DNA of 64,000 bases, from positions 1-64,000 of the forward strand of contig CAJTXO010000006.1 of assembly GCA_910583555.1 (NCBI GenBank). Reading direction: 5' to 3'. Source of the stretch: an uncultured Eubacterium sp. (lineage in GTDB: Bacteria > Bacillota > Clostridia > Lachnospirales > Lachnospiraceae). The notes under the pieces are model-generated. The model was not told the origin of the DNA, searched no databases, and saw only the letters and a program-made list of their open reading frames with translations. Each line of letters starts with the position of its first letter. Positions within the stretch are counted from its first letter, which is position 1. This document shows positions 35,117 to 44,456 of the stretch, piece by piece. Made by a program: the position numbers and the translations under genes.

Positions 35117-36907
35117 TTAACGAAAAATGATTCCCTTATCTTTCAGTATCCCCTTGATCCGGCGGATATTTCCATCATAATCAAACTGGCTGTCCTGAAG
35201 CTGCTCATCCGCCTTGATATCCGTCGTCACGGAATCGCCGACCCAGAAAATATCCATCTCGCCCTGAATGACTGTCTTCATGATCTTCCTGTCACTCTCC
35301 GTCAGGCAGGTAGCCGTGACGATCAGTATCATCCCGGCGTCAAGCATCAGGTTTGCAACCTCCGCGAACCGCCGTATCTGCTCTTTGTGGTTCTCATCAC
35401 CGCCCGCCTTCGTATCAGCTCCTACCCCGTAAAGATAAGACCCGATACCCATATAATAGACATATCTGCCCCGGTTTAGCAATTCCTTCTCCAACGCCTT
35501 GGCAAGATCTTTCTTTCCGGTATTTTTCTCACCAGTAAGCACGATGAGTTCCGGCCGCTGTGCATAACGCTCTATTCGGTCCTCAATCGCGATATTGCTC
35601 GTCTCCCACTTATAATTTCGCAGCATCGTGCCTGAACGGATCACGCTCTCCTCATCCTCCAGCGCCTCGGTTATAATGCCGCCGCCCGCAATCTCGTACT
35701 GATCGACAATGACGAAACGGCTCGTACCCGCGCGGTCGGCAACAACGTCAAAGGCAATCGGCTTGTCGGTTTTTAAAATGACTTCTGCCACCTCATGTCG
35801 CTCGACGGCCTGCTTCGTATCGGTCGAAGATAAGTTGGACGAATTGATAACGCCCTTCACGCGCTCCACCTCAACCTTTACCTTATCCGATCCGATCTTT
35901 AGATAATAGATCTTGCCCGGTACAAAATCCTTCTTCCCGAGCCAGAACACATTGGCCGCGATGCGTGACGCCGTCTTCGGTTTTGGCTCGCCTGTCACAG
36001 TCATCAGCTCACCGCGCGTGATGTAAATCTGTTCCTCCATCGTGAAACCGACCGCCATCCCCGGTTTTCCTTCCTCGATCGGATCCGTATGAAAGGACTC
36101 GATCCTCTTCACATGACTCTTTTTGCCGGACGGATAAAAGACAACCTCCTGCCCGGCGCGGATCGTACCCGTCTCGATCGTACCTGCGACGATCCGGCGG
36201 TCATCGCCGTTCCTCGTAAATTTATAGACATCCTGGACCGGCATGCGGAACGGCTGGCGGTCCTGCTCCTCCTCACAATGGAATCCATCGAGCACCTGCA
36301 GGATGCACATACCGTCATACCAGGGCATCCGCTCGCTCGGCCCCACGATATTCTCTCCCTGAAACGCGCTGACCGGCAGGACAAACGCCGGCTCGATGTT
36401 GATCTGCTTCAAAAAAGCGAGATACTCTTCCTTCACCTTCTCATATACTTCCTCGCTATAGTCTACCAGATCCATTTTATTGATCACGACCGCAATCTGC
36501 CGGATCCCCAGCATAGACAGCATATACGCATGCCGCCTCGAGTTTTCCTGCACGCCCTCTTTGGCATCAATCATCAAAAGCGCCGCCTGCGCGCGGGAAG
36601 CCCCGGTTATCATATTTTTCAGAAATTCGATATGCCCGGGCGCGTCCAAAATGATATAATCCCGCTTTTCCGTCTTAAAAAAGCAGCGCGCCGTATCAAT
36701 CGTAATCCCCTGCGACTGCTCGTCCTTCAGAGCGTCGAGCAGGAACGCGTATTCAAACGGTTTGGAATTGCGCCGGCAAGTCTCTCTGACCTGATCGAGC
36801 TTTCCCTCCGGAAGGGAGCCGGTATCTGCCAGCAAACGGCCCATCAACGTACTTTTGCCGTGGTCTACATGTCCTACGATCACAATGTTCATATCTTCTT
36901 TTTTCAT
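35117..36907 (-). CDS. cysN: sulfate adenylyltransferase GTPase subunit with C-terminal APS-kinase-like domain (CysNC)
   Basis: A 596-residue protein. The GTPase has G1 [10 protein letters not shown]3 DAPGHIEF and G4 NKMD, followed by elongation-factor-like barrels. From ~445 onwards an APS-kinase-like domain begins ([19 protein letters not shown]). Its P-loop ends GKK instead of GKS/T, and the DGDNIR and DPKG motifs are not evident, so this part is probably inactive. The ATG at 36907 overlaps the cysD stop (TGATG). With CysD it makes APS from sulfate and ATP. Confidence 0.92.
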   Translation of the reverse strand: MKKEDMNIVIVGHVDHGKSTLMGRLLADTGSLPEGKLDQVRETCRRNSKPFEYAFLLDALKDEQSQGITIDTARCFFKTEKRDYIILDAPGHIEFLKNMITGASRAQAALLMIDAKEGVQENSRRHAYMLSMLGIRQIAVVINKMDLVDYSEEVYEKVKEEYLAFLKQINIEPAFVLPVSAFQGENIVGPSERMPWYDGMCILQVLDGFHCEEEQDRQPFRMPVQDVYKFTRNGDDRRIVAGTIETGTIRAGQEVVFYPSGKKSHVKRIESFHTDPIEEGKPGMAVGFTMEEQIYITRGELMTVTGEPKPKTASRIAANVFWLGKKDFVPGKIYYLKIGSDKVKVEVERVKGVINSSNLSSTDTKQAVERHEVAEVILKTDKPIAFDVVADRAGTSRFVIVDQYEIAGGGIITEALEDEESVIRSGTMLRNYKWETSNIAIEDRIERYAQRPELIVLTGEKNTGKKDLAKALEKELLNRGRYVYYMGIGSYLYGVGADTKAGGDENHKEQIRRFAEVANLMLDAGMILIVTATCLTESDRKIMKTVIQGEMDIFWVGDSVTTDIKADEQLQDSQFDYDGNIRRIKGILKDKGIIFR

Positions 36908-37788
36908 CACATGTAGCCCTCCTTCCTCAATTCTTCCAGGCCGCCGCCTCCTTCTTTATCCTGAGCCCGGCCGGAGCGCTCAGCGATATTGGCAAATTTT
37001 CCAGTCTTTAATTCCTCAATGATCTCACGTACATTTTTCGCCGTGGAATCCACCGTACCCGTGCAGGGAGCGCAGCCGAGCGAACGATAACACTTGCCGT
37101 TCCCCTGATCAAAATAGAGTGGGACGACCGGAATATCTTCCCTCTCAATGTACTCCCAAATATCGAGTTCCGTCCAGTCGAGAAGCGGGTGCACACGCAC
37201 ATGCGTCCCCGGGGCAAAATCCGTCTTATACTGGTTCCAGAACTCCGGCGGCTGATCGCCCACGTCCCAGTCATTATTCTTATCCCTGGGGGAGAAGTAA
37301 CGCTCTTTGGAACGGCTGCCCTCCTCGTCCGCGCGCACACCGACGATCACGCCCGTATATGGCTCTATGTTTACATCTTTTTCATACGTTCCTTTACTGT
37401 GGTTGAAGCGGTAACGCGGCCACGAAGCATTGAGCGTATTCGTGAGCGCCTCAGTCTTGAGCGCCCGGCAGCACTCGAGATGTGTGGCATTCCCGTCCGG
37501 AAACGTCTGCTTTTTCTCGATCGCCTCGGAATTTTCGCCGTAGATCATATCCAGGTTCCACTCCGCTGCCAGCCGGTCACGGTACTCGATCATCTCCTTG
37601 ATCTTAAAATGCGTGTCAACGTGCACGAGGGGAATCGGCACATGCCCGAAAAAGGCTTTTCTCGCCAGCCACAAAAGCACTGTACTATCTTTTCCAATTG
37701 ACCAGAGCATGCAGAGGTTGCCCAATTCACTGTAGGCCTCCCGCAAAATGTGTACACTTTTGTACTCCAACATATCCAAATGATCCAT
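36907..37788 (-). CDS. cysD: sulfate adenylyltransferase small subunit CysD
   Basis: A 293-residue PP-loop enzyme ([20 protein letters not shown]) with family segments [27 protein letters not shown] and [12 protein letters not shown]. It couples with CysN to form ATP sulfurylase. It is the first gene of the operon: ATG 37788 follows GGAGGAAATCTTGA, and a consensus promoter lies ~30 bases upstream. Confidence 0.95.
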   Translation of the reverse strand: MDHLDMLEYKSVHILREAYSELGNLCMLWSIGKDSTVLLWLARKAFFGHVPIPLVHVDTHFKIKEMIEYRDRLAAEWNLDMIYGENSEAIEKKQTFPDGNATHLECCRALKTEALTNTLNASWPRYRFNHSKGTYEKDVNIEPYTGVIVGVRADEEGSRSKERYFSPRDKNNDWDVGDQPPEFWNQYKTDFAPGTHVRVHPLLDWTELDIWEYIEREDIPVVPLYFDQGNGKCYRSLGCAPCTGTVDSTAKNVREIIEELKTGKFANIAERSGRAQDKEGGGGLEELRKEGYM

Positions 37789-37812
37789 TCAAGATTTCCT
37801 CCGTATCTTAAT

Positions 37813-37841
37813 ATTTTACAAAATTATGACAATTCTGTCAA
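37813..37841 (-). promoter_or_regulatory. sigma-A promoter for cysD operon
   Basis: On the minus strand TTGACA (37836-37841) and TAAAAT (37813-37818) are spaced by 17 bases. The -35 box overlaps the last codons of the upstream membrane protein gene, and TGACAGAATTGTCA there is a near palindrome that could bind a regulator. Confidence 0.7.
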
Positions 37842-38450
37842 ATCATAGACATTTCCACTTTCCCGTTCATGGTAAACGGCATAGATCACGCCATCGCTCA
37901 TTTCGACCCGGCCCTGGTATTCCTGGTCCTCCATACTGTAGTAGACAGAAATCTTACTAATCCGGTAGTGACCGCTGTCGTACTTCTGCGCATAGCGATT
38001 AATGGCGTATCTCGCTGTAAACGGGTAAAATGGATTGCCAAACATAGCGACACCCCCGCCCAGTGTGAGTGCCACCCCTAACACACAGCAAATGATCCCG
38101 GCTGCCTTCGGACGGTTCCCGTTCAGTAATACCCGGATCAGGAATCCGCCGGCGATGCCAACCAGCATAAACAGCAGTATAACCGGAAGAATGTTCAAAA
38201 TTATGGCAGTTTTGGAATATTGTCCCTTTTCTATCAACTGGTACACGACGGAGACAGCTGTCGTAGCAATAACAACAAAAAAACAGTATTTCCGCAACAA
38301 AACCGCGGAAACCGCGCCAACGACCGGCATGACGACGATCACCTGCGGAACATCAAAATATAAATAAAGCTGCATATATTCCCATAATCCTATGATAGCT
38401 AGTATTATAATTCCCAACCCGGTTAATATTATTTTCAAACGTTCCTTCAT
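37824..38450 (-). CDS. hypothetical membrane protein
   Basis: A 208-residue protein with about five hydrophobic helices (IILTGLGIIILAIIGLWEYM at the start, ILNILPVILLFMLVGIAGG later) and a C-terminal soluble part. That part (RYAQKYDSGHYRISKIS) could be a small beta domain outside the membrane. It is unrecognised and lies just upstream of cysD on the same strand. Confidence 0.6.
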   Translation of the reverse strand: MKERLKIILTGLGIIILAIIGLWEYMQLYLYFDVPQVIVVMPVVGAVSAVLLRKYCFFVVIATTAVSVVYQLIEKGQYSKTAIILNILPVILLFMLVGIAGGFLIRVLLNGNRPKAAGIICCVLGVALTLGGGVAMFGNPFYPFTARYAINRYAQKYDSGHYRISKISVYYSMEDQEYQGRVEMSDGVIYAVYHERESGNVYDLTELS

Positions 38451-38513
38451 TTTTTATCCTGATCCTTTCTTTTCATTGTTCCCCTCATGCGCGCACGTCT
38501 TTTGCGCATCACA

Positions 38514-38571
38514 CAAGTTTGGGCGTGCGCGCACAAACTTGCAGAGTGAAAAATTTATTTTTCACTCTTTT
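38514..38571. terminator. two hairpins in the divergent intergenic region, one terminator-like
   Basis: CAAGTTTG/CAAACTTG arms (38514-38521, 38534-38541) are followed by a 12-bp stem AGAGTGAAAAAT/ATTTTTCACTCT (38543-38554, 38557-38568) and a short T run. No gene precedes it on the plus strand, so it may act as a leader or attenuator for one of the divergent genes. Confidence 0.5.
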
Positions 38572-38751
38572 ACGCTTGAAACGAACATCAAACTATCCAC
38601 ATTATATAAAATTTGCATTTGAATAGCAATAGTTTGGAAAATTTTGAATAATTTACTTTACGAATCCTTATTTTTCCTTTATTATATAAATATAAGAAAA
38701 CGTTTCTTTCGAATCGTTAAGGAAATGAAAAACAGAAAAGGGGCGATACTC

Positions 38752-40167
38752 ATGAAAAACAGGAAAAAGATCGGACTGATCGGCGGCATTGCTGCCCTCG
38801 CAGTAATACTGTGCATCGCCGCAGTCGTGATCCTCACGCGTAAAGGGGGGAATGAAGATTACCGGGACATCTCAGTATTTGATCTTAGTGCCTCGGCAAC
38901 CGTGACTAGGGACGGCACGACACTGGATGCCTACTCGGGTATGAAACTAATGAATGGCGATAATGTCAAAGTAGGGGACGAAGGTAACATGTGCCTGCTT
39001 TTAGATGGCGATAAGTACGTTACGCTGGAAACGGGAACCGAAATCCGACTGAATGCTTCCGGAAACAATGAAAACAGTAAAACCAAGATCGAACTCGTAC
39101 AGGGCGCCGTGCTGAATGAACTTGACAGTAAATTAAATAACGACTCTTCCTATGAACTCAGCACTCCCGTATCGGTCATGGCCGTTCGCGGTACGGTATT
39201 CCGTGTATCCCTGAATTCAGATGGAAAGGAAGCCACAGCGGACGTGATGGTGTTCGACGGGAAAGTAGCCGCCGCTGCCGTACTGGCAGACGGAACCGTT
39301 TCTTCGGAGGAAAACATGGTCGCTGCCGGCGAAGCTGCCGATTTCCATAAAGCAGACGCGGGTTCTGATCCCGTTTACGCTCCGAAAGATATTGATTTCA
39401 CAGCCCTTCCGGCTGATACCTTAAAAGCGCTTTTGAAAATTTACGATTCAGGCCGTATATCAGACCTCTCCGTCTCAAAAGATGATCTCCAGCAGATCAT
39501 CAAGGAAAAGGAATCGGCCGACAGCGCAAATAAAGATGAGAGCGACGCAGCAAACCCGGCTTCCGGTACGGATTCTTCTGACACAGACGATTCTGGTTCA
39601 GGTGGTCCTGCTTCAAATACAGACGCAGATTCATCCGACGACGACGGCGCTGCCCCGGATTCATCCGATGGCGACGATGACAGCTCGAGTTACGGTTCGG
39701 GTTCCTCAGGTTCCTCTTCGGACTCTGACAGCAGCGATGGAACCGTTTCCAATCCGGATTCAAAATCGAGTAATAACTCCGATTCCGCTTCGGATAAGAA
39801 ATCAGGTAAGAAATCCGGCAAAAAATCCGACGCTAAGTCAGACAAAAAATCGGATAAAAAGTCCGATAAGAAATCAGACAGCAATAAAAAACCAAAAGCG
39901 ACAAAAACACCCGTTCCGGCACCGCAGCAGACTACCAATCCGGTTATTAACACGCCGGCCACGTCCGCACCCGGAAATGCGATGTATACCGTGACATTTC
40001 TTGATCCACTCGGCCGTGTATTTGGCACACAGTCGATTGCAGCCGGATCCCGGGCTCAAAAACCTGTACTCTCTCCGGCAGGAGGTACAAACTGGTGCGA
40101 TGCAGGGGGTAATGTATTTAACTTTGATACGGCCATTACCGGCGACCTGACATTATACTACCGCTAG
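38752..40167 (+). CDS. membrane-anchored FecR-domain protein with Ser/Asp-rich and KSD-repeat stalk
   Basis: A 471-residue protein. One N-terminal membrane helix (IGGIAALAVILCIAAVVIL) is followed by an extracellular FecR-like domain (KLMNGDNVKVGDEG, SVMAVRGTVFRVSL). A low-complexity Ser/Asp stretch, KKSDKKSD repeats and a Pro/Thr linker follow. The C-terminal ~65 residues resemble an InlB-type repeat (YTVTFLDPLGRVFGTQSIAA). The start at 38752 follows AAAAGGGGCGATACTC; an ATG at 38725 is an alternative. The cyclase gene starts 17 bases downstream, so the FecR domain probably modulates that receptor. Confidence 0.82.
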   Translation: MKNRKKIGLIGGIAALAVILCIAAVVILTRKGGNEDYRDISVFDLSASATVTRDGTTLDAYSGMKLMNGDNVKVGDEGNMCLLLDGDKYVTLETGTEIRLNASGNNENSKTKIELVQGAVLNELDSKLNNDSSYELSTPVSVMAVRGTVFRVSLNSDGKEATADVMVFDGKVAAAAVLADGTVSSEENMVAAGEAADFHKADAGSDPVYAPKDIDFTALPADTLKALLKIYDSGRISDLSVSKDDLQQIIKEKESADSANKDESDAANPASGTDSSDTDDSGSGGPASNTDADSSDDDGAAPDSSDGDDDSSSYGSGSSGSSSDSDSSDGTVSNPDSKSSNNSDSASDKKSGKKSGKKSDAKSDKKSDKKSDKKSDSNKKPKATKTPVPAPQQTTNPVINTPATSAPGNAMYTVTFLDPLGRVFGTQSIAAGSRAQKPVLSPAGGTNWCDAGGNVFNFDTAITGDLTLYYR

Positions 40168-40184
40168 TGGAGGAAACAGACTAT

Positions 40185-41981
40185 ATGAAAAAAAAGAACT
40201 ATTTACAGGCATTGTTCGTTTTGGCAGCATGTTTTCTCATCAGTTTTTACGGCATTTTAGGCGCCATCGACCGATGGGGAATGGATGCGCTCTATCAGAC
40301 GCCATCCGGCACCGATAACAACATCCGCATCATAGCTGTTGACGAAAAGACATTGAGTGAATACGGTACGTTTTCATCCTGGTCCAGGGAAAAGTCCGCA
40401 GAACTCATATCTCTCCTGAACGGCTCGGAGGAAAGCAAACCCGCCGCCATCGGCTTCGATATTATGTTCATTGGCGACGGCGACCCGGACACAGATGCCG
40501 CTCTTGCCAATGCCTGTAAAGGTTCTGACAATATTATAACGGCAGTCAATATCGTCAATGAAACCGTACTGGAATCAAACGGAGACGACCAGCTGCAGGA
40601 AAACAAAATGCACATCGCGGACGTGGAGCTTCCATTCGAGGCTCTGCGCCAAAATACGCGGATCGGATTTGCCAACACGGCGCCAGACAGCGACAGCTAC
40701 ATACGCCGCGCCATTTTATACCGCTCCTATGAAGGGGAGCGCATCGACAGCTTTTCTTCCGCCGTATACCAGTTATACTGCGCAAACCAAGGCATTACCC
40801 CGGAACAGCCTAAACTGGGTACATATAATGAATTTCTGTTTTCTTATTCAGGCAAACCAGGGAGTTACGAAACCGTTTCACTCTCCGACGTGCTGAACGG
40901 GACCGTAGACCCCCGCACATTCCGGGACTGCATCGTATTGGTCGGCGGCTACGCCCCCGGCATGCAGGACGCTTATAATACACCGGTCGACCGGTCGCAG
41001 CAAATGTACGGAGTGGAAATACACGCCAATATCATACAAGCCCTTCTAGAAGGCAATACGCTGGAAGAAGCAGGAACTATGGCAACGGCACTTATCATCG
41101 CCTGTCTGGCTGCCGCCTATTTCCTCATATTAAAAAAGACGAAACTTATGACCGGATCTTTGGCCGGCCTTTTGCTCATCGCGGCCTGGATGATCAGCGG
41201 AAAGCTATGTTACGGAAAAGGATGGGAAGTTTCTCTACTTACCTTTCCCATTCTTCTGATCGTTATTTATCTTACAGAACTGATCAGCAGCTATCTCGAG
41301 GAACGCCTCCGGCGTAACCGGATGGTATCCGCTTTTAAAAAATATGTGGCGCCGCAGGTGGTCGATGAGTTAGTAAAACAGGATAAGTTTGAGATCACAT
41401 TAGGTGGGGAAAACCGGGATGTAGCCGTATTGTTCGTAGATATCCGCGGGTTTACTTCAATGTCTGAGGCATTGTCGCCGGAACAGGTCGTAGATATCCT
41501 GAACGAATACCTGACGCTCACGACGAGCGCGATCTTCGATCACGGCGGAACGTTGGATAAATTTATCGGGGATGCGACGATGGGGATTTTTAACGCGCCC
41601 TTTGATCTGGACGATTATGTGTATAAGGCTATATTGACCGCACTGGATATCGTAAACGGCACAAAAGAACTAAATGGCAGGCTGTTAGAACGTTTTGGCA
41701 AGACGGTACAGTTTGGCGTCGGCGTTCACTGCGGCCCGGCAGTCGTAGGTAATGTCGGCTGCGGTTTCCGTATGGACTACACGGCGATCGGCGATACTGT
41801 AAATACTGCCTCCCGATTAGAAGGCAGCGCTGCCGGCGGCCAGGTCCTGATCAGTACAGATGTGTACGAACGGCTGAAAGACCGCATTCAGGCAAATAAG
41901 ATCGGTAATCTTCGTTTAAAAGGAAAAGAGAACGAACTCACGGTTTATGAGGTAACTGGTGTATATAATCCCCAAACATAG
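40185..41981 (+). CDS. CHASE2-domain class III adenylate cyclase
   Basis: A 598-residue receptor cyclase. A first membrane helix, an extracellular CHASE2 domain (~40-300; IRIIAVDEKTLSEYG, AIGFDIMFIGDGDPDTD) and three further helices precede a class III catalytic domain. Metal-binding Asp residues are in LFVDIRGFTSM and KFIGDATMG. The Lys (TLDKFIGD) and Asp (RMDYTAIGD) at the base-selection positions point to ATP as substrate. The transition-state Asn/Arg are in NTASRLEG. The start at 40185 follows GGAGGAAACAGACTAT. Confidence 0.9.
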   Translation: MKKKNYLQALFVLAACFLISFYGILGAIDRWGMDALYQTPSGTDNNIRIIAVDEKTLSEYGTFSSWSREKSAELISLLNGSEESKPAAIGFDIMFIGDGDPDTDAALANACKGSDNIITAVNIVNETVLESNGDDQLQENKMHIADVELPFEALRQNTRIGFANTAPDSDSYIRRAILYRSYEGERIDSFSSAVYQLYCANQGITPEQPKLGTYNEFLFSYSGKPGSYETVSLSDVLNGTVDPRTFRDCIVLVGGYAPGMQDAYNTPVDRSQQMYGVEIHANIIQALLEGNTLEEAGTMATALIIACLAAAYFLILKKTKLMTGSLAGLLLIAAWMISGKLCYGKGWEVSLLTFPILLIVIYLTELISSYLEERLRRNRMVSAFKKYVAPQVVDELVKQDKFEITLGGENRDVAVLFVDIRGFTSMSEALSPEQVVDILNEYLTLTTSAIFDHGGTLDKFIGDATMGIFNAPFDLDDYVYKAILTALDIVNGTKELNGRLLERFGKTVQFGVGVHCGPAVVGNVGCGFRMDYTAIGDTVNTASRLEGSAAGGQVLISTDVYERLKDRIQANKIGNLRLKGKENELTVYEVTGVYNPQT

Positions 41982-43407
41982 CGACTAATTTCTTATCCAG
42001 TTTCCCTTCTTCTGCCATAGAAGTCAGGATGCCCAGTGCCTTATCAACTGACATCGGCTTCTTATACGGTCTGTCCACGGCAACGAGCGCTTCAAAAATA
42101 TCTGCCAGTGACAGGATCCGCACTTCGATGGGAAGATCTTTTTCGGTAAGGTGATTGGGATAGCCGGAACCATCCAAAAATTCATGGTGTGCTCCTGCCC
42201 ATTGTGGCACCTTATTATAATGAGTACTAAAATTGATCTTAGAGAGGATATTATGGGTAACAACGACATGGTTTTCCATGATCTTCCTCTCTGCCTTAGT
42301 CAGCGTCCCCCGTTTTATGAGCAGGCACTCTGCCTCTTCTTCTTTCAAATATGGTATGATCTCGCCGTCTGACCCGCGATATACACATTCAGCCAGCGCT
42401 CTGATCTGCGGCTCCTTTCCCTCTGGAAGCGCAGGCGCTACATTTATTTCCTGTACGAGTTTCTCCGCTTCTGACAGATAGGCAACTTTCTCCTCATACT
42501 GATCCATTGTGATCCTTTTTTCGTAATAATCAATCTTGTAATAACTTTTGAGAAGCTTGTAACGGTCGATGATTCCCTGGAACAGATGCCCCAGTTTCGT
42601 ACTTTTATTCATAATACTCAACGGAATGCTCATCTTTCCGATATCATGGAGACTCGCTGCCAGCATCAGCTGTTCCCGCCTGTTATCATCAAAATAGTCG
42701 TCAAAACAGTCCATCTCATACTGCTCATTGAGATAATCCACAAAATTTACCGCGTAATGCGTCACATTTTTCGTATGGTTTCCATTGTACGGCGTCCGCT
42801 CGTCGATGATCGTCGCCATCGTCTGCGCGTAGGAATACATCATATCCTTTACTTCACCGAGATACCTTAAATTCGAGATGGAAATGGACGCCTGCGACGC
42901 AAGCGACATAACGACCTTCTCGTAATCGGGATCAAACGGCACGATCTCCCCGTTTTCAATGGCGTTGATCAGCTGGAGCACGCCGATCAGTTCTCCTTCG
43001 TGGTTGCGCAGGGGGATCACGAGCATGGATTTCGTATGATAACCTGTGAGGGCGTCGTATTTTCGCGGGCCCGAAAAATCAAATTTATCACTATTATAAA
43101 CATCAGCTATATTAACAACTTCCTCATGGATCGCGGAATACGCACATACATTTTCCTCTCGCAGCGGTACCGGCGGCATATGTGTTTCCTCCCCGTCCCC
43201 TCCCTTACTGATCCCGAGCGATTCCGTCCTCATGATCTTAAAGTGGAGCTCATCATTTTCATACAGGTATAATGTGCCGCCATCACAATTTGTAATTGCC
43301 ATCGCATTTTCCATAATGAGTTCAAACAGGCAATCATGATTTTTTTCAATGGTAAGGAGAATCCCCATCTCCAGCACCTCTTCAAATTGTCTTTCTGTGA
43401 GCTTCAT
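41938..43407 (-). CDS. GAF-HD-GYP cyclic-nucleotide phosphodiesterase
   Basis: A 489-residue protein from ATG 43407; a TTG at 43455 is an alternative. A GAF-type domain (~15-180; NCDGGTLYLYENDELHFKI, GVLQLINAIE) precedes an HD-GYP domain with HDIGK and HHEFLDGSGYP. Family members hydrolyse cyclic di-GMP or related dinucleotides. A ~150-residue helical insert separates the two metal motifs, longer than usual. Its 3' end overlaps the convergent cyclase by 44 bases. Confidence 0.88.
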   Translation of the reverse strand: MKLTERQFEEVLEMGILLTIEKNHDCLFELIMENAMAITNCDGGTLYLYENDELHFKIMRTESLGISKGGDGEETHMPPVPLREENVCAYSAIHEEVVNIADVYNSDKFDFSGPRKYDALTGYHTKSMLVIPLRNHEGELIGVLQLINAIENGEIVPFDPDYEKVVMSLASQASISISNLRYLGEVKDMMYSYAQTMATIIDERTPYNGNHTKNVTHYAVNFVDYLNEQYEMDCFDDYFDDNRREQLMLAASLHDIGKMSIPLSIMNKSTKLGHLFQGIIDRYKLLKSYYKIDYYEKRITMDQYEEKVAYLSEAEKLVQEINVAPALPEGKEPQIRALAECVYRGSDGEIIPYLKEEEAECLLIKRGTLTKAERKIMENHVVVTHNILSKINFSTHYNKVPQWAGAHHEFLDGSGYPNHLTEKDLPIEVRILSLADIFEALVAVDRPYKKPMSVDKALGILTSMAEEGKLDKKLVAMFGDYIHQLPHKP

Positions 43408-43515
43408 GTTAAAATCTGCACCCGCCTTCCAAAAACTATAGATGTTTCCTTGCAAAAATCATAAAAATCCTTTATTATAGTACATGATACTATTTATGTA
43501 CAAACGGAGGTAACT

Positions 43516-44304
43516 ATGTCCATTATCGAAATTATACCAAAAAAAGAAGAAATTAGCAAGAGTTTGGAACTTGCTGACAAATACAATGCTGCTTTTGAAT
43601 ATAATGACTTTTTCTCGCCCGCAGTATTGGACAGTCCTTCCCAGATTGATACACTTATTTCCTTCTATCGGGATCTTCCCCGTGACCGGAAAAATGACAC
43701 TCTGCACGGAGCTTTTCTGGATATTGCGATTCATAGTTCCGATGCCAGGATCCGTGAAATATCTGACATGCGGATGCGCCAGTCTATGAACATCGCAAAA
43801 GAGCTGGGTATACGCGGCGTGATTTTTCACACAAACCTGATCGCGAATTTTTATGATAAAACATACCGTCAAAACTGGCTTAACACGAATCTGCAGTATT
43901 TTAGCACACTTGCGGCAGAATACCCGAACATCGAAATTTTTATTGAAAATATGTTTGACCTGGAACCTGACATGTTTGCTGCCTTTGGGGAGGCGGCCGC
44001 GAGCGAGTACCCTGCACTGCACTTATGTCTCGATGTCGCTCACGCGAACCTCTCCCACGCCTCGCTGGAAGAATGGATCACCGCGGCACATCCCTACATA
44101 CACCACATCCACATCAACGATAATGACGGCCATTTTGATCTGCATCAGGCAGTAGGAACGGGCGGCATCAACTGGCAGGATTTTGACAAACTGATTCGCC
44201 ATTATCAAATAGATGCCTCCCTGCTCATAGAAACCAACACCGTGGCTCACCAACAGGAATCCCTTTCTTTCCTTGAGAAGAACCATTTCTATCCTTTTGA
44301 CTAA
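43516..44304 (+). CDS. sugar phosphate isomerase/epimerase-like TIM barrel
   Basis: A 262-residue AP-endonuclease-2-type barrel. Metal-ligand segments DTLHGAFLDIAI, VIFHTN, IFIENMFD, LCLDVAHAN, IHINDNDG and LLIETNT follow the family order. The substrate cannot be read from the sequence. The start follows ACGGAGGTAACT. A strong terminator lies 47 bases downstream. Confidence 0.85.
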   Translation: MSIIEIIPKKEEISKSLELADKYNAAFEYNDFFSPAVLDSPSQIDTLISFYRDLPRDRKNDTLHGAFLDIAIHSSDARIREISDMRMRQSMNIAKELGIRGVIFHTNLIANFYDKTYRQNWLNTNLQYFSTLAAEYPNIEIFIENMFDLEPDMFAAFGEAAASEYPALHLCLDVAHANLSHASLEEWITAAHPYIHHIHINDNDGHFDLHQAVGTGGINWQDFDKLIRHYQIDASLLIETNTVAHQQESLSFLEKNHFYPFD

Positions 44305-44350
44305 CGGGCGACCACACCTGATATATGGAATCTATAGATTTCCATAAAAA

Positions 44351-44383
44351 AACCTCAGCATCTCCCGCTATGCTGAGGTTTTT
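44351..44383. terminator. bidirectional Rho-independent terminator
   Basis: An 11-bp stem AACCTCAGCAT/ATGCTGAGGTT with an 8-base loop is flanked by an A tract on the left and a T tract on the right, between two convergent genes. Confidence 0.88.
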
Positions 44384-44456
44384 GCATCTTTAAGACAATC
44401 ACCGCCCCATAGAGGTATCCCGGAATGGGGATCCCAGAGGGTATGCCGGCTGCCGA

